33,974 bases of DNA, from assembly GCA_027214385.1 (NCBI GenBank), contig JAPVXR010000022.1, positions 1 to 33,974 on the forward strand. Reading direction: 5' to 3'. Below the pieces are notes generated by a model. That model was not told the origin of the DNA, did not search any database, and worked only from the letters and a program-made list of their open reading frames with translations. Origin of the DNA: Cryomorphaceae bacterium 1068. Its GTDB lineage: Bacteria > Bacteroidota > Bacteroidia > Flavobacteriales_D > Cryomorphaceae. The position numbers were made by a program, and so were the translations under genes. Position 1 is the first letter of the stretch, and each line of letters opens with the position of its first letter. This document shows positions 15,386 through 24,179 of this stretch, piece by piece.

Positions 15386-16177
15386 ATGAAAAAAACAATA
15401 TTCAAAATATCGAGAATGGACTGCTCCTCTGAGGAACAGTTAATTCGTATGAAATTGGAGTCGTTTTCCAATATAAAACACCTTGAATTTGACATACCTT
15501 CCCGTCAACTTGGAATTTACCACATTGGTGACATAGATCAAATTCATCAGGCTATCAGCGAGTTGAACCTAAACGATAAATTGGAAAACACAGAAGACGC
15601 TGATTTGCCTTCAGTTGTTGACGAATCGCATCAAAGGAAAATACTATGGTGGGTATTGGGCATCAATTTCGGCTTCTTTGTAGTAGAAATGACTACCGGA
15701 TGGATATCCCGCTCTATGGGTCTGGTGGCTGACTCGCTGGATATGCTGGCAGATTCCATCGTCTACGGCCTGAGCTTATTTGCTGTCGGTGCAGCTATTT
15801 CTCGTAAGAAGAAAGTAGCCAAAATCAGTGGCTATTTTCAGATGGGATTGGCTCTGTTAGGTTTTTCAGAAGTTTTGCGCAGGTTTTTCAGCGAAAGCGA
15901 AACACCGCTGTTTCAATGGATGATCATCATTTCGGTACTTGCCTTAATTGGTAACTTGGTCTCGCTTTGGCTGATCAACAAAGCTAAAAGTGATGAAGCT
16001 CACATGCAGGCCAGTGCGATATTTACATCTAATGATATTATAGTGAATGGAGGGGTAATACTAGCTGGGATTCTGGTTTATTTTCTAAAAAGTAAATGGC
16101 CGGATCTGGTTGTTGGTGGTGTTGTTTTCTCCTTTGTTATGCGTGGTGCTTTTCGAATACTGAAATTGGCAAAATGA
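15386..16177 (+). CDS. CDF-type cation transporter with degenerate HMA-like N-terminus
   Basis: A 263-aa protein. Residues about 3-70 resemble an HMA ferredoxin-like fold, but the metal loop is MDCSSEE, with one cysteine instead of CxxC. Residues about 90-260 are a cation-diffusion-facilitator transmembrane domain with VADSLDMLADSIVYGLS and, later, HMQASAIFTSNDIIVN, which carry the Asp/His metal ligands. There is no long cytoplasmic C-terminal domain. I chose the ATG at 15386 because the second copy (29256) aligns from there; in-frame starts at 15353 and 15365 overlap the adaptor gene. The stop overlaps the next CDF gene (ATGA). It is a paralog of the protein at 29256-30053. Confidence 0.83.
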   Translation: MKKTIFKISRMDCSSEEQLIRMKLESFSNIKHLEFDIPSRQLGIYHIGDIDQIHQAISELNLNDKLENTEDADLPSVVDESHQRKILWWVLGINFGFFVVEMTTGWISRSMGLVADSLDMLADSIVYGLSLFAVGAAISRKKKVAKISGYFQMGLALLGFSEVLRRFFSESETPLFQWMIIISVLALIGNLVSLWLINKAKSDEAHMQASAIFTSNDIIVNGGVILAGILVYFLKSKWPDLVVGGVVFSFVMRGAFRILKLAK

Positions 16178-17067
16178 TTATGGGACATAATCACAATCAT
16201 TCACATAATCATTCAGAGGGCAATGTAAAAGTAGCCTTCTTTCTCAACCTTGCCTTTACAATCATTGAGATCATTGGTGGTCTCTATACCAATAGTTTGG
16301 CTATCCTGTCGGATGCACTGCATGATTTAGGAGATAGCCTCAGTTTAGGACTTTCGTGGTACTTTCAGAAGCTATCCAAGAAAGGTAGAACCAAGACATT
16401 CTCTTACGGGTACAAACGATTCTCATTGCTTGGTGCGATAATCAATTCGATTGTGTTAGTGGCAGGGTCAATATTCATCCTGACAAAAGCGATTCCTGAA
16501 CTCTTTAATCCTGGGGGAACAAATGTTGAAGGCATGCTCTATCTATCGATTTTGGGAATAGTAGTAAATGGTGCAGCTGTTTTCAAACTCCGAAAAGGAG
16601 AATCTCTGAATGAAAAAGTAGTTTCACTACATCTTTTAGAAGATGTCTTGGGATGGGTGGCCGTTCTTATAGGTAGTGTCATTATGATGTATACAGATGC
16701 ACCATTTATAGATCCGTTACTCTCAGTACTAATCTCGCTTTTTGTTTTGTACAATGTTTACAAAAACCTCAAAAAGAGCCTTTTAGTAATTCTTCAGGGC
16801 ATTCCCGAGGAAATTTCCATTGACGACATTCGGCAAAAGCTCAAGAACATATCAAAAGTTACTGACATCCATGACTGCCACGCATGGTCGATGGACGGCC
16901 AGTACAACATTCTTACACTTCACCTTCGACTAGATAAAGACTACAAACTTTCAGAACAAGCTAAGCTCAAAGAGCAAGTAAGAACACAATTAAAAGATGA
17001 ATCGATTAATCACATTACCATAGAGTTTGAAGCACAGGGTGAAAACTGTGAGTTGGAGGATTGTTGA
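16174..17067 (+). CDS. czcD: CzcD-type CDF zinc/cation exporter
   Basis: A 297-aa cation diffusion facilitator. The N-terminus is His-rich (GHNHNHSHNHSEG). Six transmembrane helices span about residues 15-205, with metal ligands in LSDALHDLGDS (TM2) and HLLEDVLGW (TM5). A cytoplasmic C-terminal domain (about 210-295) includes VTDIHDCHAWSMDGQYNILTLHL. It exports Zn2+ or related cations in exchange for protons. The ATG at 16174 overlaps the previous stop by 4 nt; a start at 16180 (MGHNH) is equally plausible. It completes the Zn/Co/Cd block begun at 9258. Confidence 0.9.
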   Translation: MIMGHNHNHSHNHSEGNVKVAFFLNLAFTIIEIIGGLYTNSLAILSDALHDLGDSLSLGLSWYFQKLSKKGRTKTFSYGYKRFSLLGAIINSIVLVAGSIFILTKAIPELFNPGGTNVEGMLYLSILGIVVNGAAVFKLRKGESLNEKVVSLHLLEDVLGWVAVLIGSVIMMYTDAPFIDPLLSVLISLFVLYNVYKNLKKSLLVILQGIPEEISIDDIRQKLKNISKVTDIHDCHAWSMDGQYNILTLHLRLDKDYKLSEQAKLKEQVRTQLKDESINHITIEFEAQGENCELEDC

Positions 17068-17112
17068 TCAAATCATTTGATAAGTGATGAAAAAATATCA
17101 GATTAAAACAAA

Positions 17113-17682
17113 ATGAAGCTAAACACCCTCTACATAAAAAACATGGTTTGTCCTCGCTGTATTGACACAGTGAAGGACATTTTGGATAACCTGAATATAG
17201 AAACCTCCTCCATTGAACTCGGAGAAGTTCATACACCAAACAACATCACGAGTGATCAGAAATCACAGCTGGAGGAACTACTGGCAGCACGAGGCTTTGA
17301 GTTGCTTCAAGATCAAAAGTCGAAACTGATCGGACAGATCAAAGCGATCATTGTAGATCAAATTCATCACAACAAAGAAGCCTTAAATATCAATTTCTCT
17401 ACCCTAATAGCTGATAAACTGCACCAGGAGTATTCTTCTCTCAGCAGGCTTTTCTCTTCTGTCGAAGGAGTCACTATTGAGCGGTTTATCCTTAAACAAA
17501 AAGTAGAGCGAGTGAAAGAGCTCATCTTTTACAATGAGCTAACGCTCTCAGAGATTGCTCATCAAATGGACTACAGCAGTGTAGCCCATCTATCCGCCCA
17601 ATTCAAAAAAGAGACGGGCATGACCCCCACAGCTTTTAAGAAAATGAGAAATCCGGGACGGCAATCACTGGATCAGCTGTGA
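17113..17682 (+). CDS. HMA-AraC metal-responsive transcriptional regulator
   Basis: A 189-aa protein. Residues about 3-75 resemble an HMA fold with the metal motif NMVCPRC (C13, C16). Residues about 100-182 are an AraC-type double helix-turn-helix, with SRLFSSVEGVTIERFIL and the signature LTLSEIAHQMDYSSVAHLSAQFKKETGMTP. This pairing is common in Bacteroidota and suggests a sensor of Cu or another thiophilic metal. It lies 45 nt after the czcD gene. The two promoters downstream (17684-17752 and 18529-18592) each carry two direct repeats 21 bp apart, the geometry expected for its binding, so it is probably their activator. Confidence 0.85.
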   Translation: MKLNTLYIKNMVCPRCIDTVKDILDNLNIETSSIELGEVHTPNNITSDQKSQLEELLAARGFELLQDQKSKLIGQIKAIIVDQIHHNKEALNINFSTLIADKLHQEYSSLSRLFSSVEGVTIERFILKQKVERVKELIFYNELTLSEIAHQMDYSSVAHLSAQFKKETGMTPTAFKKMRNPGRQSLDQL

Positions 17683-17683
17683 T

Positions 17684-17747
17684 CAAAATCTCATAAGCCT
17701 TTTTCAAAATTGTGTAACAGCCACAAGCAGCTTACCGATCATCTTTG
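17684..17747 (+). promoter_or_regulatory. Direct-repeat promoter A (candidate HMA-AraC target)
   Basis: CAAAATCTCATAAGC (17684-17698) and CAAAATTGTGTAACA (17705-17719) are 21 bp apart, start to start. A -7-like box CATCTTTG starts at 17740, exactly 35 bp after the second repeat begins. The second repeat therefore covers about -47 to -33, where an AraC-type activator contacts RNA polymerase. The gene starts at 17775. The same layout, with the same distances, recurs at 18529. Confidence 0.6.
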
Positions 17748-17774
17748 TATCGTGACAATTAATACGATAACAAG

Positions 17775-18521
17775 ATGACCAAAGAATATACAATTACCGG
17801 AATGACTTGCACTGGCTGTTTGGCCAAAGTGAAGAGAACGATCAATGGAATCGAAGAGATACAAGAAGCCGCTATTCAACTGGAATACCCACAGGCAAAG
17901 ATTATCTCCGATGAATCTTTAGACCTTGGAGAAATTAATCTGGCATTAAAAAAGGTAGGGAACTATGCCATTTCTGAAGAATATCAAGAGACCGTACAAG
18001 CTCCGCTCCCTAAGATCAAAAAACAAGAACCACTCGCTGAGAAGTCCATTACCACCTACAAACCACTGATCCTTATTGTAGGGTTCATTGCTGTGGTAAC
18101 AGCTTTGAGCCAATACCCATTCAATGAATTTTCGGGGATGTTGTGGATGCGCCACTTTATGGCAGGGTTCTTCATTGTCTTTGCTTTTTTCAAGCTGCTA
18201 AACTTGACAGGCTTTGCGAACTCTTATCGAATGTACGATATAGTAGCCGCTAAATGGAAAGCCTGGGGATACGCTTACCCATTTGTTGAACTAGCCCTGG
18301 GATTGCTCTATTTATTGAATATTGCACCGTTTTTCACAAACATGGTGACAGTTATCGTCTTGGGCATAAGCAGCATCGGAGTGATTAAAAGCAACCTGAA
18401 CAAGAAGAAGATCAAATGTGCCTGCCTGGGAGATGTATTCAATTTACCCATGAGTACAGTCACCATTGTAGAGGATCTATCCATGGTAGCTATGGCTGCA
18501 GCTATGCTTGTTTTCACTTAG
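17775..18521 (+). CDS. HMA domain plus MauE/DoxX-like membrane protein
   Basis: A 248-aa protein. Residues about 1-68 are an HMA domain with the canonical GMTCTGC (C12, C15). After a linker, four transmembrane helices (about 93-112, 123-145, 165-190, 190-245) form a MauE/methylamine-utilisation-like domain. It ends with the family segment KCACLGDVFNLPMSTVTIVED, whose cysteines may bind metal or thiols. The start ATG at 17775 lies 35 bp after the -7-like box. It probably binds or transfers Cu-type ions at the membrane, or supports disulfide chemistry; the biochemical role is not established. Upstream repeats suggest control by the HMA-AraC protein. Confidence 0.75.
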   Translation: MTKEYTITGMTCTGCLAKVKRTINGIEEIQEAAIQLEYPQAKIISDESLDLGEINLALKKVGNYAISEEYQETVQAPLPKIKKQEPLAEKSITTYKPLILIVGFIAVVTALSQYPFNEFSGMLWMRHFMAGFFIVFAFFKLLNLTGFANSYRMYDIVAAKWKAWGYAYPFVELALGLLYLLNIAPFFTNMVTVIVLGISSIGVIKSNLNKKKIKCACLGDVFNLPMSTVTIVEDLSMVAMAAAMLVFT

Positions 18522-18528
18522 GTCGTTA

Positions 18529-18592
18529 CAAAATTCTGTAATCATTTCTCAAAATTCTATAAACCCTTCTCTGTAAGAAATCCGTATATTGC
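18529..18592 (+). promoter_or_regulatory. Direct-repeat promoter B (candidate HMA-AraC target)
   Basis: CAAAATTCTGTAATC (18529-18543) and CAAAATTCTATAAAC (18550-18564) are 21 bp apart. A -7-like box TATATTGC starts at 18585, 35 bp after the second repeat, exactly as in promoter A. The transcription start is expected near 18597, almost at the GTG at 18600, which suggests a near-leaderless transcript. Confidence 0.6.
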
Positions 18593-18599
18593 ATTATAA

Positions 18600-19019
18600 G
18601 TGAAAAGAATAATCTCCATATCGCTTGCTTTGCTCATGTTGGTTTCCAGCGTGGGTTTCTCTATGAACACACATTTTTGTGGTGGCGTAGCGGTTGAGAC
18701 TTCTTTTTCAATCGGACTTCATAATCCTGATTGCGGAATGTCCGATATGGATGGAGACTGCAAAAAAGAACCATCCTCAGAAGAACAGGTAAAACCTAAA
18801 CCCTGTTGTGAAAATCAACATGAGGTACTTCAATTAGATGAGAATGCAAATCTTCAAGCCTTCTCTGTTGATGTGAATCCTGTTTTCTTTGTTGCTTTCA
18901 TTCACACTTATGTTCAGCCGATTCTATTTGCTGATCAAGCTTTTGTTCATAACACTTATTACTCTCCTCCCATACCTGATAAGGATATTCAAGTCCTTTT
19001 TCAGACCTTTTTAATTTAA
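18600..19019 (+). CDS. HYC_CC_PP family small membrane/secreted protein
   Basis: A 139-aa protein. It has an N-terminal hydrophobic segment (about 4-21) followed by the motif NTHFCGG (residues 23-29), then CGM and CKKE cysteines, a CC pair near residue 69 (KPCCENQHE), and a C-terminal SPPIPDKD. These are the hallmarks of the Bacteroidota HYC_CC_PP family found beside Cus systems. The start is GTG at 18600; the next ATG (18663) would remove the signal-like segment, so GTG is preferred. A periplasmic metal-binding role is inferred from the Cys/His content. It precedes the CusA gene by 104 nt and is preceded by direct-repeat promoter B. Confidence 0.75.
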   Translation: MKRIISISLALLMLVSSVGFSMNTHFCGGVAVETSFSIGLHNPDCGMSDMDGDCKKEPSSEEQVKPKPCCENQHEVLQLDENANLQAFSVDVNPVFFVAFIHTYVQPILFADQAFVHNTYYSPPIPDKDIQVLFQTFLI

Positions 19020-19055
19020 TCCGCATAGTACAATTTGATGTTCCTGGTCTTGTGA

Positions 19056-19107
19056 CTATGGAGCATAGTGGCATTTCCTGCCATTGAACAATTCTTTTCT
19101 GTTCAAT
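19056..19107 (+). promoter_or_regulatory. Three consecutive hairpins in the leader of the CusA gene
   Basis: CTATG/CATAG (19056-19068, 3-nt loop), TGGCA/TGCCA (19069-19083, 5-nt loop) and ATTGAACA/TGTTCAAT (19083-19107, 9-nt spacer) follow each other almost without a gap, 16 nt before the ATG at 19124. There is no U-run. They may control read-through from the HYC_CC_PP gene or pump translation; the last pair could equally be a protein-binding site. Confidence 0.45.
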
Positions 19108-19123
19108 CAAATTCAATTGTATT

Positions 19124-22100
19124 ATGCTCAATAAAATCATAAAATATTTCTTAGAGAATAAGTTGGTCACTGTTCTCGTCCTTACAGGTTTTGTAGCCTG
19201 GGGAATTGTAACTGCTCCATTTGGATGGCAAGTGGGTGCATTGCCTTCTGACCCTGTTCCGGTGGATGCCATACCAGACATAGGAGAAAACCAACAAATT
19301 GTTTTTACCCAATGGGCTGGCCGTTCGCCACAGGATATTGAGGATCAAATCTCTTATCCTTTAACTACTTATTTACTAGGAATCCCAGGAGTAAAATCTA
19401 TTAGAAGTTCATCCATCTTCGGTTTTTCCAGTATCTATATCATCTTCTCAGAAGATGTGGAGTTCTATTGGTCACGATCCAGAATACTCGAAAAACTCAA
19501 CTCACTACCCTCTGGCTTACTCCCTGATGCCGTCCAGCCTGCATTGGGGCCAGATGCCACCGCCTTAGGGCAGGTGTATTGGTACACCATTGAAGGAAGG
19601 GACAAAAACGGAAATCCAACTGGCGGTTGGGATTTGCACGAAATCCGCACAGTTCAGGACTTCTATGTGAAGTATGGATTAAATGCAACAGAAGGAGTTT
19701 CAGAAGTTGCTTCCATTGGCGGTTTTATTCAGGAATACCAAATTGATGTAAATCCTGACGCATTGAAAGCCTACAACATCCCCTTGCATAAAGTCATGCA
19801 GGCAGTACAAAAATCCAATAAGGATGTTGGTGCAAAGACCATAGAAATCAATCAGGCTGAATATTTAGTTCGTGGTTTAGGATATGTCAAGAAAGTAGAA
19901 GACATAGAAAAGGCAGTAGTTGCAGTACAAGACAATGTGCCTATAAGGATAAAAGACATTGGTGTAGTATCTCTTGGCCCCGCTACAAGACGAGGTATTT
20001 TGGACAAAGATGGTGCTGAAGTAGTAGGTGGCGTTGTAGTAGCTCGATATGGAGCGAATCCCTTGCAGGTCATCAACAATGTAAAAGCCAAAATTATTGA
20101 AATAGCACCCGGCCTTCCCAAGAAAACATTGGCTGACGGTAGAGAAAGCCAGCTTACAATTGTCCCGTTTTATGATCGCTCAGAATTGATCTATGAAACC
20201 TTAGGTACACTGGAAGAAGCCTTGTCGCTGGAAATTCTCATTACCATTCTGGTGGTGATTGTGATGGTATATAACCTAAGAGCTTCATTCCTTATTTCCA
20301 GCCTTTTGCCCATTGCCGTGCTCATGGTGTTTATTGCCATGCGATACTTTGGTGTCGATGCGAATATTGTAGCACTATCAGGAATAGCCATTGCCATCGG
20401 AACAATGGTGGACTTAGGTATTATTCTTTCTGAAAATATCATCAAGCATATTGATGAAGCCCCACCAAGCCAAAAACTAATTGATACCATTTACAATGGA
20501 GCATCAGAGGTGGCCACTGCGATATTAACGGCTGTCTCTACCACAATTGTGAGTTTTGTCCCTGTATTTACCATGCAGGCAGCAGAAGGCAAGCTGTTTG
20601 GTCCTCTGGCTTTTACAAAGACTTTTGCCCTTTTAGCTGCATTGATCGTTTCATTGCTGATTTTGCCAACACTGGCACATTGGTTTTTCGGCTTTAATAT
20701 TAAAAACAAGTTCTTAAAAAAATACGGCCACTACGGCTTAGTCCTTATTGGAATTATTAGCCTCTTTATTGGACAGGTTTGGACGGGAGTGTTACTAATT
20801 CTATTTGGAATCATCGGTATTGTAAAAAACATTGAACAGCTCAAAAATGCTTCACTTCCGACTGTAATAAAGTTCTTACTCAAGTATGCGGAATTAATCA
20901 TTGTCCTGTTGGGAGTCATTTGGTTGCTGGCAAAATATTGGTTACCACTAGGTGCATCTAAATCCCTTCTCCTCAACTTTGTTTTTGTTGCCCTATTGGT
21001 CGGTGTTATACTCGGTGCGTTTAGGCTATTGGAATTTCAATACAAAAAAATCCTCACTTGGTGTTTAAATAACAGAATCAAGTTTTTGATTATCCCGACT
21101 ATACTCATCCTATTAGGTGCAAATATTTGGCTTGGCTTCAATGCTGTTTTTGGTTTTGTCTCCAAGGGTTTTGAGAAGGTTGGATGGAATTTGGATCAGA
21201 CCAAAGGATGGTCAGCCATGTCCCAAACCTTTCCAGGTATAGGAAAGGAATTTATGCCTTCTCTGGATGAAGGCAGCTTTCTGTTGATGCCAACCTCAAT
21301 GCCTCATTCCGGAGTAACATTCAATCGAAAGATAGTAGGCCAATTGGATATGCTACTTACCAGTATCCCCGAAGTAGAGCTAACGGTTGGTAAACTCGGA
21401 CGGGTAGAATCAGCCCTTGACCCAGCCCCTATTTCTATGTATGAAAACATTATCAATTACAAGCCAGAATATATTCTGAACAAAAAAGGACACAGGCAAA
21501 GGTTTAAAGTAGATAAAAACAATCGCTTTATAACAGTTTCTGGTGATTCACTAACCAATCAAGAAGGGTTAAGTAAAGGCATTGAAGCCAAGGAACTCAT
21601 TGCAGATGAAAATGGGGAGTACTATCGCAATTGGCGTGATCACATTCAATCTCCCGATGATATTTGGAATGAGATAGTAAAAGCCACCAAACTACCAGGT
21701 GTCACCTCAGCACCTAAGCTTCAACCGATTGAAACTCGGTTGGTCATGCTCCAAACAGGGATGCGAGCTCCTATGGGAATCAAGGTATATGGCCCTGACC
21801 TGAAAACAATAGAGAACTTTGGATTGCAGTTGGAGAACGTTCTAAAAGGAGTGCCTTCTGTAAAGGCAGAAGCAGTATTTGCGGATAGAATTGTAGGTAA
21901 ACCCTACATACACCTCAACATAAACAGGGATGAAATCTCACGATATGGATTGAATATAGAAGATGTTCAGCGCACCATAGAAACTGCAATTGGTGGAATG
22001 AAAATCACTTCCACTGTAGAAGGTCGAGAAAGATTTCCTGTCAGGGTACGCTATCCGCGAGAATTGAGGGATGACCCTGAAGCATTGGGTAAAATACTAA

Positions 22101-22948
22101 TGCAGACACCCACAGGTGCACAAATTCCATTATCTCAAATCATTGACTTTGAATATGTAAGGGGACCACAAGCGATAAAAAGTGAAGAAACCTTTCTGGT
22201 TGGCTATGTACTGTTTGATAAACGTGATGGTTTCTCGGAAGTCACTGTGGTAAACGATGCTCAACGCACGATTCAGGATAAAATTGATTCAGGTGAACTG
22301 ACCGTACCTGCTGGTGTGAGCTATAAGTTTTCAGGGAGTTATGAAAATCAGGTGAGGGCAGAAAAACGACTTTCTATCATTGTTCCTTTGGTATTAGGCA
22401 TTGTATTTCTCATTCTTTATTTCCAGTTCCGTTCGGTATCCACTTCATTAATGGTATTTACAGGTATTGCAATGGCTTTTAGCGGTGGCTTTATCATGCT
22501 ATGGCTCTATGGGCAAAGTTGGTTTGCAGACTTCTCAGTCTTCGGCACAAATTTTCGTGATTTATTCCAAATACACACCATTAATCTGAGTGTGGCCGTT
22601 TGGGTTGGGTTTATTGCCCTCTTTGGAATAGCAACTGACGATGGAGTATTGATGGCTACTTATCTGGATCAAAGCTTTGATAGAAATAAAACAGATAATA
22701 TAAAAGGAATAAGAGCGGCAACAGTGGAAGCAGGACAGCGCAGAATAAAGCCAGCAGTAATGACAACTGCCACGACCATCATTGCTTTACTACCTATCCT
22801 CACTTCTACTGGTAGAGGTTCAGATATTATGATACCCATGGCATTGCCTGCTGTTGGTGGGATGCTATTTGCTGCCATCACTTATTTCATAGTTCCGGTG
22901 ATTTACTGCTGGAGAGAAGAACGTAAAATTTCAAAAGGCCAATCATGA
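19124..22948 (+). CDS. cusA: CusA-type Cu(I)/Ag(I) RND efflux pump
   Basis: A 1274-aa HME-RND pump. It has TM1 (about 12-28), a proton-relay segment GIAIAIGTMVDLGIILSEN (D430), and the motif NxxxGxxxDGVL-like GIATDDGVLMATYLDQ near the C-terminus. The three methionines that bind Cu/Ag in E. coli CusA have matches: M722 in LLMPTS, M772 in ISMYENI and M875 in RLVMLQTG. The spacing 722-772 equals that of E. coli M573-M623. Two features lengthen it: extra hydrophobic segments at about residues 530-660, and an insertion of about 50 residues between the second and third methionine. The stop overlaps the OMF start (ATGA). This supports copper/silver export, unlike the Czc-type pump at 9775. Confidence 0.92.
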   Translation: MLNKIIKYFLENKLVTVLVLTGFVAWGIVTAPFGWQVGALPSDPVPVDAIPDIGENQQIVFTQWAGRSPQDIEDQISYPLTTYLLGIPGVKSIRSSSIFGFSSIYIIFSEDVEFYWSRSRILEKLNSLPSGLLPDAVQPALGPDATALGQVYWYTIEGRDKNGNPTGGWDLHEIRTVQDFYVKYGLNATEGVSEVASIGGFIQEYQIDVNPDALKAYNIPLHKVMQAVQKSNKDVGAKTIEINQAEYLVRGLGYVKKVEDIEKAVVAVQDNVPIRIKDIGVVSLGPATRRGILDKDGAEVVGGVVVARYGANPLQVINNVKAKIIEIAPGLPKKTLADGRESQLTIVPFYDRSELIYETLGTLEEALSLEILITILVVIVMVYNLRASFLISSLLPIAVLMVFIAMRYFGVDANIVALSGIAIAIGTMVDLGIILSENIIKHIDEAPPSQKLIDTIYNGASEVATAILTAVSTTIVSFVPVFTMQAAEGKLFGPLAFTKTFALLAALIVSLLILPTLAHWFFGFNIKNKFLKKYGHYGLVLIGIISLFIGQVWTGVLLILFGIIGIVKNIEQLKNASLPTVIKFLLKYAELIIVLLGVIWLLAKYWLPLGASKSLLLNFVFVALLVGVILGAFRLLEFQYKKILTWCLNNRIKFLIIPTILILLGANIWLGFNAVFGFVSKGFEKVGWNLDQTKGWSAMSQTFPGIGKEFMPSLDEGSFLLMPTSMPHSGVTFNRKIVGQLDMLLTSIPEVELTVGKLGRVESALDPAPISMYENIINYKPEYILNKKGHRQRFKVDKNNRFITVSGDSLTNQEGLSKGIEAKELIADENGEYYRNWRDHIQSPDDIWNEIVKATKLPGVTSAPKLQPIETRLVMLQTGMRAPMGIKVYGPDLKTIENFGLQLENVLKGVPSVKAEAVFADRIVGKPYIHLNINRDEISRYGLNIEDVQRTIETAIGGMKITSTVEGRERFPVRVRYPRELRDDPEALGKILMQTPTGAQIPLSQIIDFEYVRGPQAIKSEETFLVGYVLFDKRDGFSEVTVVNDAQRTIQDKIDSGELTVPAGVSYKFSGSYENQVRAEKRLSIIVPLVLGIVFLILYFQFRSVSTSLMVFTGIAMAFSGGFIMLWLYGQSWFADFSVFGTNFRDLFQIHTINLSVAVWVGFIALFGIATDDGVLMATYLDQSFDRNKTDNIKGIRAATVEAGQRRIKPAVMTTATTIIALLPILTSTGRGSDIMIPMALPAVGGMLFAAITYFIVPVIYCWREERKISKGQS

Positions 22949-24177
22949 AAAAAATAATCATAATCATATTCACGGCATTTGGCTTTTCCACATTAACAAA
23001 TGCTCAGTCGTTAGATGACTATTTCAAGTTAGCGGCAGAAAACAATCCGGGATTGCAGGCTAAATACAAATCCTTTGAAGCTGCTATGCAAAAAGTAACA
23101 CAAGTTAGCAGTTTGCCAGACCCCAATCTTTCCTTCGGTTATTTCGTGTCTCCGGTGGAAACAAGAGTGGGGCCGCAACGAGCAAGGTTTTCTTTGACAC
23201 AAATGTTTCCATGGTTCGGCACTTTAAAAGCCCAGGAAGATGCTGCTACTTTAATGGCAGAAGCAAAATATCAAGAGTTTTTAGATGCCCGAAACAAATT
23301 GTACTACCAAGTATCAGCATCATATTATCCACTCTATGAGCTGCAAAAGTTGATTTCAATTGAAGAAGAAAATCAACGCATCCTATCCTCATACAAAGAG
23401 ATAGCCACTATTCAATTTCAAAACGATAAAGGCTCAATGGTAGATGTATTGAGGGTGGACATTATGCTCAAAGATGCAACTACTAATTTGTCTATATTGG
23501 AACAAAAGCAAAAACCTCTTGTAACTCGTTTTAATAAGCTTTTGAATCGGTCTGATGACGACAATATTGTTGTTCAGGACTCTTTATTCACTTTTAGTTT
23601 ACCTGCAAACTATCGTAAAGACTCGTTACTCGCGTCCAATCCTATTCTGGATGAATTGGAGTTGAAAATTGAAGCCAGTAAAGCAAGTGAACAAGCCGCA
23701 ATCAAGCAGGGTCTTCCAAAACTTGGTGTAGGCTTAGATTATGTAATCGTAGGTCAACGAACGGATATGTCTGTGCCTGACAATGGAAAAGATGCATTTA
23801 TGCCAATGGTGTCTGTGAGCCTTCCAATTTTCAGAGGAAAATATAAAGCAGCACAAAAAGAAGCTCAACTCATGCAAGAATCTTATTCCCTGCAAAGAGA
23901 AGAAGCTGCTAACAGGCTAATCAGTTCCTATGACATGATTTGGTTCGAGATCCAAAAACAGATTGAGTTGATACAGTTATACGAAGAACAAATACAGGAG
24001 TCTGGTCAATCATTAAACCTTTTATTCTCTGCTTACAGCAATTCGGGAAAAGACTTTGAAGAAGTACTTAGGATGCAACAGCAAATATTAAAGTATCAAA
24101 AAATGAAAGCTACTGCCTTGTCGGAATACCACATCGCATTAGCAGAACTGGATTATATCACAGCTAAATCGAAATAA
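22945..24177 (+). CDS. cusC: TolC/CusC-type outer-membrane factor
   Basis: A 410-aa protein. A signal peptide (1-20, cleavage likely before Q21) precedes two outer-membrane-efflux-protein repeats (about 25-200 and 225-405) with the long amphipathic helices typical of the family, e.g. [21 protein letters not shown]. It begins on the last codon of the cusA gene (4-nt overlap), so the two are translated together. It would form the outer-membrane channel for the CusA/CusB pump. In contrast, the other pump in this window carries its outer-membrane domain as a fusion. Confidence 0.9.
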   Translation: MKKIIIIIFTAFGFSTLTNAQSLDDYFKLAAENNPGLQAKYKSFEAAMQKVTQVSSLPDPNLSFGYFVSPVETRVGPQRARFSLTQMFPWFGTLKAQEDAATLMAEAKYQEFLDARNKLYYQVSASYYPLYELQKLISIEEENQRILSSYKEIATIQFQNDKGSMVDVLRVDIMLKDATTNLSILEQKQKPLVTRFNKLLNRSDDDNIVVQDSLFTFSLPANYRKDSLLASNPILDELELKIEASKASEQAAIKQGLPKLGVGLDYVIVGQRTDMSVPDNGKDAFMPMVSVSLPIFRGKYKAAQKEAQLMQESYSLQREEAANRLISSYDMIWFEIQKQIELIQLYEEQIQESGQSLNLLFSAYSNSGKDFEEVLRMQQQILKYQKMKATALSEYHIALAELDYITAKSK

Positions 24178-24179
24178 TC

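Noticed and set aside
17744-17752. TTTGTATCG matching part of the terminal repeat, a possible internal att site
   Set aside because: Only 9 bases match and it coincides with the -7 box of direct-repeat promoter A; the flanking GTTGCTAA motifs are absent.
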